From: Saururus chinensis
Taxonomy: Eukaryota > Streptophyta > Magnoliopsida > Piperales > Saururaceae
DNA: 64,000 bases
Direction of reading: 5' to 3'
Assembly (NCBI GenBank): GCA_035235625.1
Contig: CP141146.1
Location: forward strand, 20,516,501 to 20,580,500
The stretch's first letter is position 1. Each line of letters opens with the position of its first letter. This document shows, piece after piece, positions 24,601 to 32,263 of the stretch. The notes under the pieces are model-generated. The model did not search any database. It saw nothing but the letters and a program-made list of their open reading frames with translations, and was not told the origin of the DNA. The position numbers and the translations under genes were made by a program.

Positions 24601-27270
24601 CTCTAAAGTCTTCGTTGATGGCTACTACAAAAACAGTATCAGCCACAAATTAGCCAAAGAACCAAACATCACAAATTAATGTTGTATTGTATTTAATTTC
24701 ATTTGCATTTGCCCTTTGAAAAGAGAAGGTATATAAAATGAGTTCTACAAAAAAATTGAGGAAAAAAAGTAGGGTTACCCGCATACCCGACCCAACCCGA
24801 CTCAAGTAGGGTTAGGGTTTGGATTTTTGACCCGATTTAAAAATAGGGTCGGGTCATGACCCTACCCGATTTCAGTGAGGGTCAAGGCCAACCCGACCCG
24901 ATTCCCAGCCCTAACTGAAGATAACTCTTCTCATTGATTTTCCAAGAGGGCGGTCACCCTATACATAGCTGTAGAGATTCCTAATTAAACCTTAAGACTA
25001 ATAAAGGAAACTTCCTAATGAAAATAAAGAAACTGCCTAATGAAGGAATAGCATAAATAAGACTGCCTAATGAAGAAATAGCATAAATAAGAAATTGCCT
25101 AATTTAAAACATCCTAATTATGATCCATAACGTGTGGCCCCACAGGGCGGGCTGAGGGCGAGGCCCGACCCAGCCCTCGCTACCCACATACTGTTGCCTG
25201 AAGTCGCAGCCCAGCCCACTGGTGAGGGCAGCCCGTACTGCCACCCCTACCTATAAATGACCCTACAATTAGCTCCTATGGTTAGAGATGCCATCACACC
25301 TGTTTTAAGATTAGCATACTTCATTAGTAATTAAAACCATTATGACATTGTCAATTATCACATCTTGTAAACAATAAATTAAAACCATTTTTTCCCATAA
25401 CATAAATTGAAATTCTTAAACTCTCAAAATCTCTGTGAGATCTCCTTCTTTTCGGCCAGCTGAGATCTCACCGCAATCATAGATGGCAATCCTTGTACCT
25501 TAAAATGCACATCATCTTCATTCAATCTTTCTACACAGACAAATAACAGCACAATATTTTACGAAATGGCATATGCTTTTAAGAACCTCATGACCTCATT
25601 TGCTCACACCAGTTCAATCACACTGCTATCTTATGCACTTTCTTATATTTCTTCCATAGCTCAGAACCTTTAGCCTCACCATCTCTCTCTCCCCCCCCCC
25701 CCTCCCCTTCTCTCTTTTTTGACCACCTATCCTTTTTTTTGTTTAACCATTGCAGGTTAAGCCAATATGCATTGACCATACTGCAAAACAAGATGATTCA
25801 CTTTATCAATTTCTAAGATTTTGTATACAAGGAGTAATGAATGACAATGATCTCTGTCATGACAATCTTTGTCAAGTTGGTCCTTTTATTTAGTTTATGT
25901 TAATAAGAACATTTAAAAAAAGTGTACTTCACTTCTTCTACACAATGGCAAGTAAATCCTAACCCCCAGCCAACAAACTTCATATTGGCATGTCCAGCAT
26001 TTCTTGTCATTTCAACATATCCAATAATTTCTTGTAAAACAAACCATTTTCTCATGTCTATCCATATCCTTGGCAACGACAACACCCTGTCTTGTTCCAA
26101 TTTTCAGGTTTCCTACATAATCAACATCCTCTCCATTTACGCACCAATTCCTGTAATTTCAGATTGTTTTTCTAGCAAACATGCATCTCTGTCAGTGATC
26201 ACCAAGTGGGATAGAGAGGCTTTGTCACATTCAAATATAAGTAGCTTCTTTAGTTGGAATATGCACAAGTTCTGTTTGTTTATTTATTATTTAAGAGTCT
26301 AGCTGGAATTAGTCAATAAATAGTTACGAATCTTCCTATTTGTTGAATTTTCTGTTGGATTTCTCCCACTTCTTAGGCATGTGTAACGTTGTACTGATGT
26401 ATAAGTAGTTACGAAGGAATGGAAACGGTGTGGATGTTTATTCTTCAGAAACACTTTTGTGTTAACAGTGCAAGCTCTCTGGTTCCCTTGAAGCAACCAG
26501 AAATTCTGTTTCATCTTTTCATTCCTTGTCAAGTTCAAATTAGGGAAGGGAAAGAATATTAAATCTGGCTTGGCTGCACCAGGCTTGATCTGATCACTAC
26601 AGAAATCCTAAACTAATTAAATTTTTTATGTAAAAAACAACCATTTAACCATAAGAAAAAACGGACTTCATCCATAAATACAACAATTATCAAAGGTACG
26701 AACAACTTTTTAAAATTGCGCATGAGATATGCTCCATCATTCTCCTGCTGTGAGCAACTTCTGGAAAAGTTGCTTTAACATGTGAACACTACCATTACAT
26801 GGTAATAGTTTACTACAAAAGAAATATCAAACATGATTCAAACCAACCTGTGCACGTGTATGTACACATCATATCAACGATATAAGATGGGTGGATGTAA
26901 TCAGTAGTAACTCACATTCATAACTACCGCACATTTCATATATTTTTTTTAATTTAATTATATGATAAAATCAATTTTTTTTCTCAAGAAGAATGTTCCA
27001 ATGCTCAATTGATGTCACATCAATTCTAAAAATAAAAAAAATACATATTCTTCTATTTGCACTATGAAATTCAAGGGCACTCACTCAGAATTCAGCAAAA
27101 TAATTTATCAGAGCGAATGAGGGATAGAGACAGGATTAGCATGACAAAGTACAATTAGAAACAAAGACATCAAAGAATTGCGATCTTAAGCAAAATTCGA
27201 CCATATGAATAAAGAAAACTACCTGGTAGACGTAGGGCTGGAAGGGCGTAGAGAAGAAGGGAGCGGCCAT
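529..27270 (-). CDS. AIM24: AIM24-family protein gene, nine exons, 3' end outside window
   Basis: Split gene read on the minus strand as join of 27223-27270, 10961-11020, 10825-10864, 9104-9282, 8614-8652, 8301-8390, 8140-8200, 2679-2803 and 529-620. All splice sites are GT-AG and the phases agree. The frame is open for 244 codons plus two bases. I recognise the family from the motifs [74 protein letters not shown] and [20 protein letters not shown]. This family (AIM24, formerly DUF124) has a TRAP-like beta-helix fold. In yeast it acts at the mitochondrial inner membrane; its role in plants is not established. The terminal exon was not found in 1-528, so the protein is incomplete here. No coding lesion is visible and the gene looks functional. 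The introns are very long for so small a protein because of transposons. Confidence 0.93.
621..2678 (-). other. AIM24 intron 8
   Basis: 2,058 bp intron. Apart from the MITE at 845-1034, it holds an imperfect repeat of about 30 bp at 1866 and 1957 (core CACCATTTGTgTAATAAAGA), a pyrimidine-rich tract at 1530-1800 and a GCTGATGCC-rich patch at 2148-2210. No gene was seen. Confidence 0.8.
845..1034. mobile_element. Stowaway-like MITE, about 190 bp
   Basis: The two ends are inverted copies of each other over about 40 bp. The left end starts TGCTACATCTGTCATAAATT. The right end, read inward on the minus strand, starts TGCTCCGTCTGTCCTATATT, and both continue AATAGCT(C/A)CATTTGGAAA. This resembles Tc1/mariner Stowaway ends of the CTCCGTCC type. 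A TA target duplication is not clear. Confidence 0.6.
2679..2803 (-). CDS. AIM24: AIM24 exon 8 (125 nt)
   Basis: Begins with the two bases that complete Val, then [20 protein letters not shown], and ends in GPVRRVTFG. The acceptor is gtttag at 2805-2804 rather than the nearer cag, because only this one keeps the phase. The donor is gtgagt. Confidence 0.94.
3921..4140. repeat. Pyrimidine-rich tandem duplication, period about 110 bp
   Basis: Two imperfect copies begin CTTCTTAGTTTACT at 3921 and 4031 and continue with CCAACTTCCTC and TTTTCATCTT. No coding potential was seen. Confidence 0.6.
4673..5158. repeat. Left LTR of the 2.4 kb element
   Basis: 486 bp. It matches 6595-7107 throughout, for example GGGCCTGTTGGAAT and TTTAATTGGAAACAAAGTAC, with many scattered differences, so the insertion is fairly old. 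Confidence 0.7.
6595..7107. repeat. Right LTR of the 2.4 kb element
   Basis: 513 bp partner of 4673-5158. It has a small extra segment near 6950-6975 (AACCTGAATAATC) and a mutated first base. Confidence 0.7.
8140..8200 (-). CDS. AIM24: AIM24 exon 7 (61 nt)
   Basis: Reads [20 protein letters not shown] plus one base. The acceptor is aaaatag (8202-8201). The donor gttgtt at 8139 is chosen because it joins in frame to exon 8 and gives GGSVVQ, the family motif. Confidence 0.93.
8301..8390 (-). CDS. AIM24: AIM24 exon 6 (30 codons)
   Basis: Starts [20 protein letters not shown] and ends in TTAE, phase 0 at both ends. The acceptor is accgtag and the donor gtgtgg. Confidence 0.94.
8614..8652 (-). 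CDS. AIM24: AIM24 exon 5 (13 codons)
   Basis: Reads [13 protein letters not shown] in phase 0. The acceptor is ttgatag and the donor gttggt. Confidence 0.94.
9104..9282 (-). CDS. AIM24: AIM24 exon 4 (179 nt, core of domain)
   Basis: Completes the Gly codon, then encodes 59 residues including [21 protein letters not shown] and [15 protein letters not shown]. The acceptor is atgtag (9284-9283) and the donor gtatgt starts at 9103. An alternative reading through the donor gives a non-family tail, so the donor at 9103 is preferred. Confidence 0.95.
9283..10824 (-). other. AIM24 intron 3
   Basis: 1,542 bp intron carrying the LTR-like remnant at 9678-9919 and adjoining internal sequence to about 10270. 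A GAGATCTCAGCGAGATAT word at 10336-10353 resembles the repeat at 62066-62620. Confidence 0.8.
9678..9919 (-). repeat. Probable 3' LTR remnant, 242 bp
   Basis: On the minus strand it starts TGATGCAG and ends GGCTACA, with an AATAAA signal near 9745. Directly upstream on that strand is GAGGAGAGTCCTTGTCGG followed by a purine tract (GGTTGGGGATAA), the layout of a polypurine tract before a 3' LTR in Ty3-type elements. No pol domain and no second LTR were found. Confidence 0.45.
10825..10864 (-). CDS. AIM24: AIM24 exon 3 (40 nt)
   Basis: Reads [13 protein letters not shown] plus the first base of a Gly codon. The acceptor is gaccag and the donor gtatgt. Intron 2, between exons 2 and 3, is only 96 bp. 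Confidence 0.95.
10961..11020 (-). CDS. AIM24: AIM24 exon 2 (20 codons)
   Basis: Reads [20 protein letters not shown], phase 0 at both ends. The acceptor is gaacag (11022-11021) and the donor gtaatt starts at 10960. It is separated from exon 1 by a 16.2 kb intron. Confidence 0.95.
12467..12580. repeat. Dispersed repeat, partner near 18690-18800
   Basis: CACATGAGCTC, then a run of GCAAAAGCAAAAT and GGTTGTTGTCACAGTGA, reappears in the same orientation at 18693-18800. It is probably an old transposon flank. Class unknown. Confidence 0.45.
13420..13540. repeat. Segment interrupted by the 13541-15102 insertion
   Basis: Together with 15108-15185 this reconstitutes a segment also found uninterrupted at 18500-18690 (AGACCTGAATGGATT, ACCCAACTAGA, then CCAGTTGTTGATGTTG). 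The intact copy shows where the insertion entered. Identity of the repeat unknown. Confidence 0.55.
13541..13903 (+). repeat. Left LTR of facing-LTR element
   Basis: 363 bp, TG...CA ends. It is followed after one base by TGGTATTGGAG, a Met-tRNA-type primer binding site. Confidence 0.75.
13927..14160 (+). pseudogene. gag-like N-terminal fragment
   Basis: 78-codon frame beginning [20 protein letters not shown] directly after the primer site. The inverted arm carries a related start ([20 protein letters not shown]) on the minus strand at about 14718-14629. No zinc knuckle, protease or polymerase follows, so this is the truncated start of a gag gene. Confidence 0.5.
14743..15102 (-). repeat. Right LTR of facing-LTR element (inverted)
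   Basis: 360 bp, the reverse complement of 13541-13903 with scattered differences. Its primer-site sequence (14734-14741 on the minus strand) faces the element centre. Confidence 0.75.
15605..15829 (+). repeat. Left copia LTR
   Basis: 225 bp, TGTGAGGAAAG to TTTCTCACA, followed immediately by TGGTATTGGAGTG (primer site). Confidence 0.7.
15909..16370 (+). pseudogene. copia gag fragment, left arm
   Basis: Starts with an ATG in CACCATGTCTTCGGC. It includes the UBN2/gag-type motif [18 protein letters not shown], but a frameshift near 16010 and a stop (FEDMRP*) break it. It ends at the gag motif corresponding to AEYINKAR, then switches abruptly to antisense RNase H. Confidence 0.65.
16330..17659 (-). 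pseudogene. copia reverse transcriptase and RNase H remnant
   Basis: Minus-strand order: RT palm entry ([26 protein letters not shown]), then [13 protein letters not shown] and [12 protein letters not shown], then the active-site region, in which the usual YVDD reads HVDD, then [16 protein letters not shown]. RNase H follows after a frameshift with YSDVDQAG and [13 protein letters not shown]. Stops occur at about 17345 and 17075. Protease and integrase are missing: gag runs into RT at about 17660. Similarity looks closest to Ale-type copia; the lineage is uncertain. Confidence 0.85.
17720..18257 (-). pseudogene. copia gag fragment, right arm
   Basis: Minus-strand frame with [18 protein letters not shown], closely related to the left-arm gag. 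The start codon equivalent is ATA. At 17656-17722 the plus strand reads [18 protein letters not shown], which is the next gag block in the opposite orientation, so an inversion breakpoint lies near 17722. Confidence 0.65.
18268..18481 (-). repeat. Right copia LTR (inverted)
   Basis: 214 bp reverse-complement partner of 15605-15829. Its primer site, CGGTATCGGAGTG on the minus strand, lies at 18267-18255. Confidence 0.7.
18500..18690. repeat. Uninterrupted copy of the 13420-13540/15108-15185 segment
   Basis: Same orientation as the left copy. Contains GGATCTGAGAGACCAATTAA, the empty version of the 13541-15102 insertion site. Confidence 0.55.
19813..19886. repeat. Two-copy tandem repeat, about 37 bp
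   Basis: TTCAAGCATTTGGAACTTTC followed by AAAAGAA(G/T)TATTAAAA occurs twice in a row. Confidence 0.7.
21090..21428. mobile_element. MITE-like element
   Basis: The ends are imperfectly inverted: AGGACATGTTTGGCAACC on the left and, on the minus strand from the right, AGGGCCTATTTGGATGGG. The centre is a palindrome (GAAAGGCCC...GGGCCTTTC). A target duplication was not identified, so the class is open (hAT or Harbinger type). Confidence 0.35.
22089..22420 (+). mobile_element. TRIM (miniature LTR retrotransposon), 332 bp
   Basis: Two direct LTRs of 112-113 bp (22089-22200 and 22308-22420, TRTTGGATAATATGTC to GTTTCTAACA) flank 107 bp. The primer site TGGTATCGGGGCC follows the first LTR directly. 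A polypurine tract (GGAGGGGG) sits directly before the second. The internal part contains a T-arm-like CTCGGTTTTGATCCTCG, common in this class. There is no coding capacity. No matching target duplication is visible. Confidence 0.85.
23319..25249. mobile_element. hAT-type element interrupted by another hAT-type element
   Basis: The ends are TAGGGGTGGCA and TGCCACCCCTA (11 bp perfect inverted repeat) with GC-rich CCCGGCC-type subterminal sequence. Removing the inner element leaves about 720 bp without transposase. The 8 bp flanks (CTTAAGAT and CCTATAAA) match poorly, so the target duplication is decayed or the ends are slightly misplaced. Confidence 0.6.
23712..24913. mobile_element. Non-autonomous hAT-type element with exact 8 bp duplication
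   Basis: 1,202 bp. The terminal inverted repeat is TAGGGCTGGGAA, flanked by ACTGAAGA on both sides (23704-23711 and 24914-24921). The subterminal regions are built of CCCGACCCGAACCCAACCC-like words on the left and their reverse complement on the right. The interior is AT-rich, with no transposase found. Confidence 0.85.
25250..27222. other. Intron 1 proximal part, no gene seen
   Basis: AT-rich sequence with a CT/C tract at 25681-25730. I recognise no coding or mobile features. Confidence 0.6.
27223..27270 (-). CDS. AIM24: AIM24 exon 1 (start codon, 16 codons)
   Basis: Reads [16 protein letters not shown] from the ATG at 27270-27268 and ends in phase 0 at the donor gtagtt (27222 downward). 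The N-terminus is short, with no obvious transit peptide. This matches the family's usual start. The ATG lies about 120 bp downstream of a TATA box. Confidence 0.92.
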
Positions 27271-27460
27271 GTTCAAGTCGGGAAGCAGACGAATTTAAGC
27301 GGAAGGAGAACAGTACCATCAAGATTCAAAGAAAGGCGATCGCAATTCGCCAACGCAGGTCGCAACTGCAGGACTCTCTGCAGTGCACGATTTATACTGC
27401 CCCGCTTTAGAAACGTGAAATGCAAAAACACCCTTATTGGTTAGGAAATTACGTCATCGT
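27271..27460 (-). promoter_or_regulatory. AIM24 5' UTR and core promoter
   Basis: On the minus strand a TATAAA box lies at 27396-27391, about 120 bp before the ATG. A CCAAT pentamer lies at 27440-27436 and a TGACGT word at about 27455-27450. Spacing and order fit a plant core promoter. The upstream sequence stays unique only to about 27,890, where a Mutator-like element begins. Confidence 0.6.
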
Positions 27461-27890
27461 AGACAAAAGTATGGACCGCGAGGCGCGGAATTGTGGTGGG
27501 AAGGACTATTAGGTAAATAAAGGAATTAAGAGGAGTTCCAACGCCTGGTTTTTGCCGAATTGTTCAGTTGAAAAGGGGCGAGCGCGAAACTGTTTGGATG
27601 CGCGTGGGGACGTGGCCGGAGACTATTGGCTGCGGACTACGTCGTGACGTGTCCGAATCTGGACACCCGGAAAGAAAAGTGGAGTCCGGGACTGTGATGT
27701 CGTTAATGGCCTAGGAGCGCTGTGATTGTGCTGTGGGTGGTTCATAGTTGATCCCATCATAGTTACGAATTTCTTTGAATTTTGTTTAAATTTTTTTTAA
27801 AAGAAATGTCGAATTGGCCCTAGGTGAAATTTTTGTCTAATTTTTTAATCTTACATTTATTAAGATTATTTTAGATCCTAATTTATTAAT

Positions 27891-28183
27891 GGGAAAATTA
27901 TATAAATAATAATAAAAAAATATTTACTAAAATAAACCACTTTGGGAAATATTTCTCAAAGTAGTGTTCTTTTTTGCCACGCAGGCACTAGCTAGCTGGT
28001 GCCTGCGTGGTTTTTTTTTAAAAATTTTTAAGTGAATTTCGTCTTTTAGAAGGACAAAATTGGTTTTAAGCCGATTTCGTCCTTTTAAATAACGAAACCG
28101 GTTTAAGTTGAACCAGTTTCGTCGTTCTGAACGACAAAATTGCCACACTTGTTCCATTTCGTCCTTCGGTCTCAGCGACAATA
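27891..28183 (+). repeat. Left TIR of MULE 1
   Basis: Contains smaller hairpins: GCCACGCAGGCAC and its inverse around 27976-28010, and repeated TTTCGTCCTT...AACGAAA pairs. The right TIR has about 38 bp extra of the same motif. Confidence 0.9.
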
Positions 28184-28209
28184 ACGAAATCACCTTAAGT
28201 TGACATCAT

Positions 28210-28430
28210 CGTTTTAACTCGCCAATCCGCTCCGCCTCGAGTTGGGTTTCCAGTTCCAGTCATTTCTTCTAGCGTTCCGCTCCGCCGCCTCCAGGCTTCC
28301 GTCGTCCGGCCCGCCACCAGTCTCTCCTCCTCCGGCCCGCCGCCGGTCCTGCCTCCCCCTCCCCGCCGCCTTTGCCGTTGGCCCCCATTCTAACCGTGCC
28401 AATTTCGCACCCATTCCGTGGTAACCTAAT
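28210..28430 (+). promoter_or_regulatory. GC-rich leader exon of MULE 1 gene
   Basis: Sharp GC-rich island rich in CCGCC directly inside the left TIR, ending at a possible donor (GTGGTAACC, near 28420). An open frame of 60 codons (MGFQFQSFLLAFRSAAS...) is proline/arginine rich and not recognised. It could be a 5' untranslated exon or a captured host fragment. Confidence 0.4.
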
Positions 28431-28936
28431 TCTTTCATTTATTTTAATAATTGCTTTAAAAGTGTGTTGATTCAAAGTATGTGCTTAAATTAAATATTTG
28501 TTGCGTGTCTAGAGATTATGGTTTGTGACATTGCATGGTTTGTGATATTAATTCGGTATTTTGGTGTAACATGTGATTTGGATGGTTTAGTTAAAAATGA
28601 GCATTTTTTGTTGAGTGGCTTTAGATAGTTGCTTTTTTTTACTGCTTATATTGTTTGTGACATTGTATGTTTTATCTCATCAATTGTGTAATTTCATTGT
28701 TAAGGAAATTTGCTCATTAATTTAAAGTCTTCATGATATGCATATATACTTGGTAAATCTATTAGAATATTGTTGTGGTATTTTATGCCTCTATTGACTG
28801 ACATTTTTATTTAAAATTAAAGCTTAATTTAATAGAGAATATGAGTTAGCAATAGTTTGGTTAGGGTAAATGTTAGTATTAGTTTGCTTAATCTAATATT
28901 AATTTAATTTATTGTTTATGAATTAATTGAATAGAA

Positions 28937-29407
28937 ATGGCACAAAAATTGGTTAGTTTATTACTTACCTATGACGGAAGCACAGAAGGATTATTAATTA
29001 AGAAACCGTCGACGTATGATGAATTTGAGATGCAAGTAGGAAACAAGGTTGGGTGGGATCGAAGAAGATGAAAAATTACTATCAAATGTAATATTCCGTC
29101 ACACGCATCAAGGATGACATTAATATGCATAAATGATGATACATCAATGGGTTTTATGTTTCACCAATCACGTCACGTAATTTGTTTCGAGTTATTTCTC
29201 AAAAAAGAGGCCCGAGTGCCTAGTGAAAGGCAAAGTAGTTCACATAGGAGCTCACACAAGAGCCCAGATAGAAATGTGACCAATGAAAGACATATGCAAA
29301 TGCCGGTGGACGACGAAGAAGAAGGAAATTTATCTATGACTGTAGCTTCAAATGAATGTCATAGGTCGTCTGCCCCTATTTAAGATGGAAGTGGACCTAA
29401 TTGGAGG
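28937..29407 (+). pseudogene. MULE transposase N-terminal exon
   Basis: ATG at 28937 after an acceptor-like ATTGAATAG. Reads MAQKLVSLLLTYDGSTEGLL, then KITIKCNIPS and SMGFMFHQS, matching the N-terminal region of MURA proteins. An in-frame TGA lies at 29069-29071. The exon probably ends at NWR before gtaaggtt (about 29408). A further short exon (after ATATGGAAG, about 29503-29650) may follow. Confidence 0.65.
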
Positions 29408-29722
29408 TAAGGTTGATTTAGTTGTGAATACGTTTTAAATCTTATAATTATTAATGAAAATATGCTTGGCTAAATTTTGAAATTTTGTGTGTAATATGGA
29501 AGGTCCACAACGCATGCACACGATCCATTTAGCGTTCAAATGTCTCAAGGCGGTGCATGGTATGAAACTCAAAGTTCGATGGACATTCATTCATTACCCC
29601 TACACGTATGTTGGTCATACCGATGCTGGACCATCCAATCAAAGTTGAAATATATATTTATAAATGAATATAACTTTTTTAGGCATATGAAATTTAATAC
29701 ATATGCGATGTTTATATGTTAG

Positions 29723-31110
29723 GGGGGATATGTCCACGGTGAAGATATTGATGAAAATGAGGCTAATGAAGGTGAAGATAATATTGATGAAGTAAGTGGA
29801 GAAGATTCTGACATGAATGTAGAAGGGGTTAGAGGTGAAGAAAGCGCTCAACAGATGGTAGACGGCGAGGGGGATGATGCGGTAGACAATGCTATTGCTG
29901 GAAATGGTATGAATGTAGATGATGAAGAGCCGCCGTACTATGAAGTGGAACCACTTTATGCACACATCACAGATGAAGAGATAGATACGGCAGTTAATTC
30001 TACAATGGATATGGACCAACAAAACGAAGATGAGTTATATGTTGGCCGCATCTTTGAGAATAAGGAAGCATTTGTTACAGCCTTGCAGGAGTTTTCCATT
30101 CAAAATCATGTCGAATACAAGGTTGTACGAACAAATTTGTCAGAGTATACAGTGAAGTGCATTGATAGCACTTGCCCTTGGAGAGTGCATGGCTCAATAA
30201 AAAGGGGTGGTGGGTACTTTAAATTGAAGACGTACAAAGGTGACCACACATGTCGGAATGCCCAGCTTAGCACAGATCATAGGCAGTGTAGTGCCTCATT
30301 TATTTCAAAGGTCATAATGCCCGCTATCCAAGCCGAATTAACTCTTACACCAGGGGATATTATTCAAAGAATGAAGGAGAAGTATCATGTTGACATATCT
30401 TATAAGAAAGCATGGGCAGCAAGGAATATGGCGATCAAGGCTATTTATGGAGATTGGGTAGAATTGTATAAATTGTTGCCAATGTACCTAAGGGCGGTGC
30501 AAGAAGCGAATCCTGACACCTACTACCGCTTAGAGGATGATGTAGTACCTCGTGCAGATGGTGGCACTTGTAGGAGATTTACACCGTTGTTTTGGGCATT
30601 TGGGCCGTCTATAGCAGGGTTTCAACATTGCATCCCTATGATTGGTGTTGATGTCATTCACTTATATGGCAGATACCCCGGTGCTCTTATGGCTGCAACG
30701 GCTACAGATGGAAACAATGGGTTATTTCCTCTAGCATTCAGGCTTGTCGGGAAGGAAGATGGAGACAATTAGAAATGGTTTCTAATGGAACTGAGGGATC
30801 ATGTACTGATGGGCATGATGAACATCGTCATTATTTCAGATCGACATAAGGGGCTTCAGAAGGCCGTGCCTGAGGTTCTTCCCGAATCGGATTACCACCA
30901 TAGTTATTGCATCCGTTATATAAAAGCAAATTTTAAAGAGTTAAAAAATGATACACTGGCGGATTTGATTGGGGCAGTAGCTTGTGCACTTACAATAGAA
31001 AAGTTTGATGCTAAAATGGACTTGATAGGTCAAGAGAGTCCTAGGGCAAAACATCTCCTCTTAGGTGGAGAATTGCATCCTACACAGTGGTCCCTTGCCC
31101 ACGGTGATTA
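29723..31110 (+). pseudogene. MURA-type transposase, interrupted by one TAG
   Basis: Frame opens after the acceptor TATATGTTAG. It has an acidic N-terminus, then the MuDR DNA-binding domain (FENKEAFVTALQEFSI, CPWRVHGSIKRGGGYFKLK, DHTC zinc motif), then the MULE catalytic domain. First Asp in GVDVIHLYGRYPGALMAA, second in VIISDRHKGL, His-Cys in HHSYCIRYI. A TAG at 30770-30772 replaces a codon just before KWFLMEL, in the same frame. The C-terminus is cut short at about 31105 after TQWSLAHG, where the frame switches to the PMD segment. Expected role: cut-and-paste transposition acting on the TIRs. Confidence 0.88.
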
Positions 31111-31435
31111 TAGAGATGTATGTACCGGATCGTGTAATGCTCCAGTTTAACCTGGAGCAAGGGGTCCCACCTTCTATCATCAAGTTTGTCCATTGCATCA
31201 CTCGACAGGGCCGCCATATTACCGACTGGGCTATACATCGTGCGTCATATATTGCTTGATGGGAGGATAGGAGAGCCACTGTTATTAGAGGGGAGATGGC
31301 TACGACATTGCAAGATGTCCGTAGTGCTCATATGCAGTGGTATTTACTGATTACATGATGATATATTTTACCGCATGATGATATAGAGGAGATGACATAT
31401 CAGCCTAGGGGAGCGTCTGAGGCAGCTCTAGTAAG
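31110..31435 (+). pseudogene. Plant mobile domain (PMD) C-terminal segment in MULE 1
   Basis: In a frame shifted from the transposase: EMYVPDRVMLQFNLEQGVPP, then CITRQGRHITDWAIHRASYI. PMD (MAIN/MAIL1-like, also called aminotransferase-like PMD) proteins carry this RVxxQFGxxQxIP and DW...YI..W..R pattern. A TGA at 31257-31259 interrupts it, but WEDRRATVIRGEM continues in frame. The segment ends at a donor-like CTAGTAAGT near 31430. Confidence 0.75.
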
Positions 31436-31515
31436 TACAACTTTGTTAATTAAGACATATTTTTTTCTTATTTCTTTTTAATTATTTATCTAATATTTAA
31501 TTTATTTTTTTATAG

Positions 31516-32061
31516 CTTTGTCTAGTTCAACGTACACATGCACATTTGACCGATGCACTTATCACTTGTACTTCGTGCGAGGACTTTGCAGCAGCATGTT
31601 AGTCGGTGATTAGAGAGTCTGATGATGTCCTTCGTAGCTTGCCACTGCTTCATTCGGTGATCACAAATGTTCATTGAGATTATCCTGTCGACGAGGCCGC
31701 TCAGACACAGCCGATGCACTCTTCATGCCCTAATATTCCATCATCATCAGCAACGTATAGTTCTCCTCTAGGTTGTTCATTTTCAGACACTGCACGTGTA
31801 GCTCAGCCAGATCCTATTTTATATTATAGACGACATTGGCCAGCTCGTGTTGTACCATCTATTACTTATGCTGAGCCGGAGCTAGAGCCGGAGTTAGAGC
31901 CGGTGCTAGAGCAGGACCTGGAGTCGCAACCCGAGCCACAGCCAGAGCTAGAGGCAGATCATGAGGAGCTCGTACACCACCTTCGAGGACGAGGTCGAGA
32001 CGAGGTCAAGGTCGAGGACGTAGGAGATTATGACATTACTTTTTTTATATGTTTATTTTAA
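31516..32061 (+). pseudogene. Degraded C-terminal tail downstream of PMD
   Basis: After an intron-like AT-rich gap, frames with stops lead into an open stretch from 31714 rich in PELEPE repeats, ending in RGRGRDE near 32010. Proline/glutamate and arginine/glycine-rich tails of this kind often follow PMDs. Domain identity unconfirmed. Confidence 0.45.
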
Positions 32062-32263
32062 ACTAAACATTTTTTCGACTTGTGATGTAATATATTTGAT
32101 ACTTGTCTACGATGTACTTTAATGTTATATTTGTTATGCTAAGTGGAATGAATGCAATTGTGTATGTTTTGAATGAATGAACAGGGACAGGTGATAAAAT
32201 TAGTTTCAAATAGTTGATTAAAAAAATTATTTTGATTTCGTCATTTAGAACGACGAAAATCAG

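Larger units (their letters stand above)
11021..27222 (-). other. AIM24 intron 1, 16.2 kb
   Basis: Bounded by the donor gtagtt after exon 1 and the acceptor gaacag before exon 2. It contains the composite LTR elements at 13541-15102 and 15605-18481, a MITE candidate near 21090, a TRIM at 22089-22420 and nested hAT-type elements at 23319-25249. I recognise nothing in 11021-12460, 18800-21085, 22421-23318 or 25250-27222 apart from simple repeats. Confidence 0.9.
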
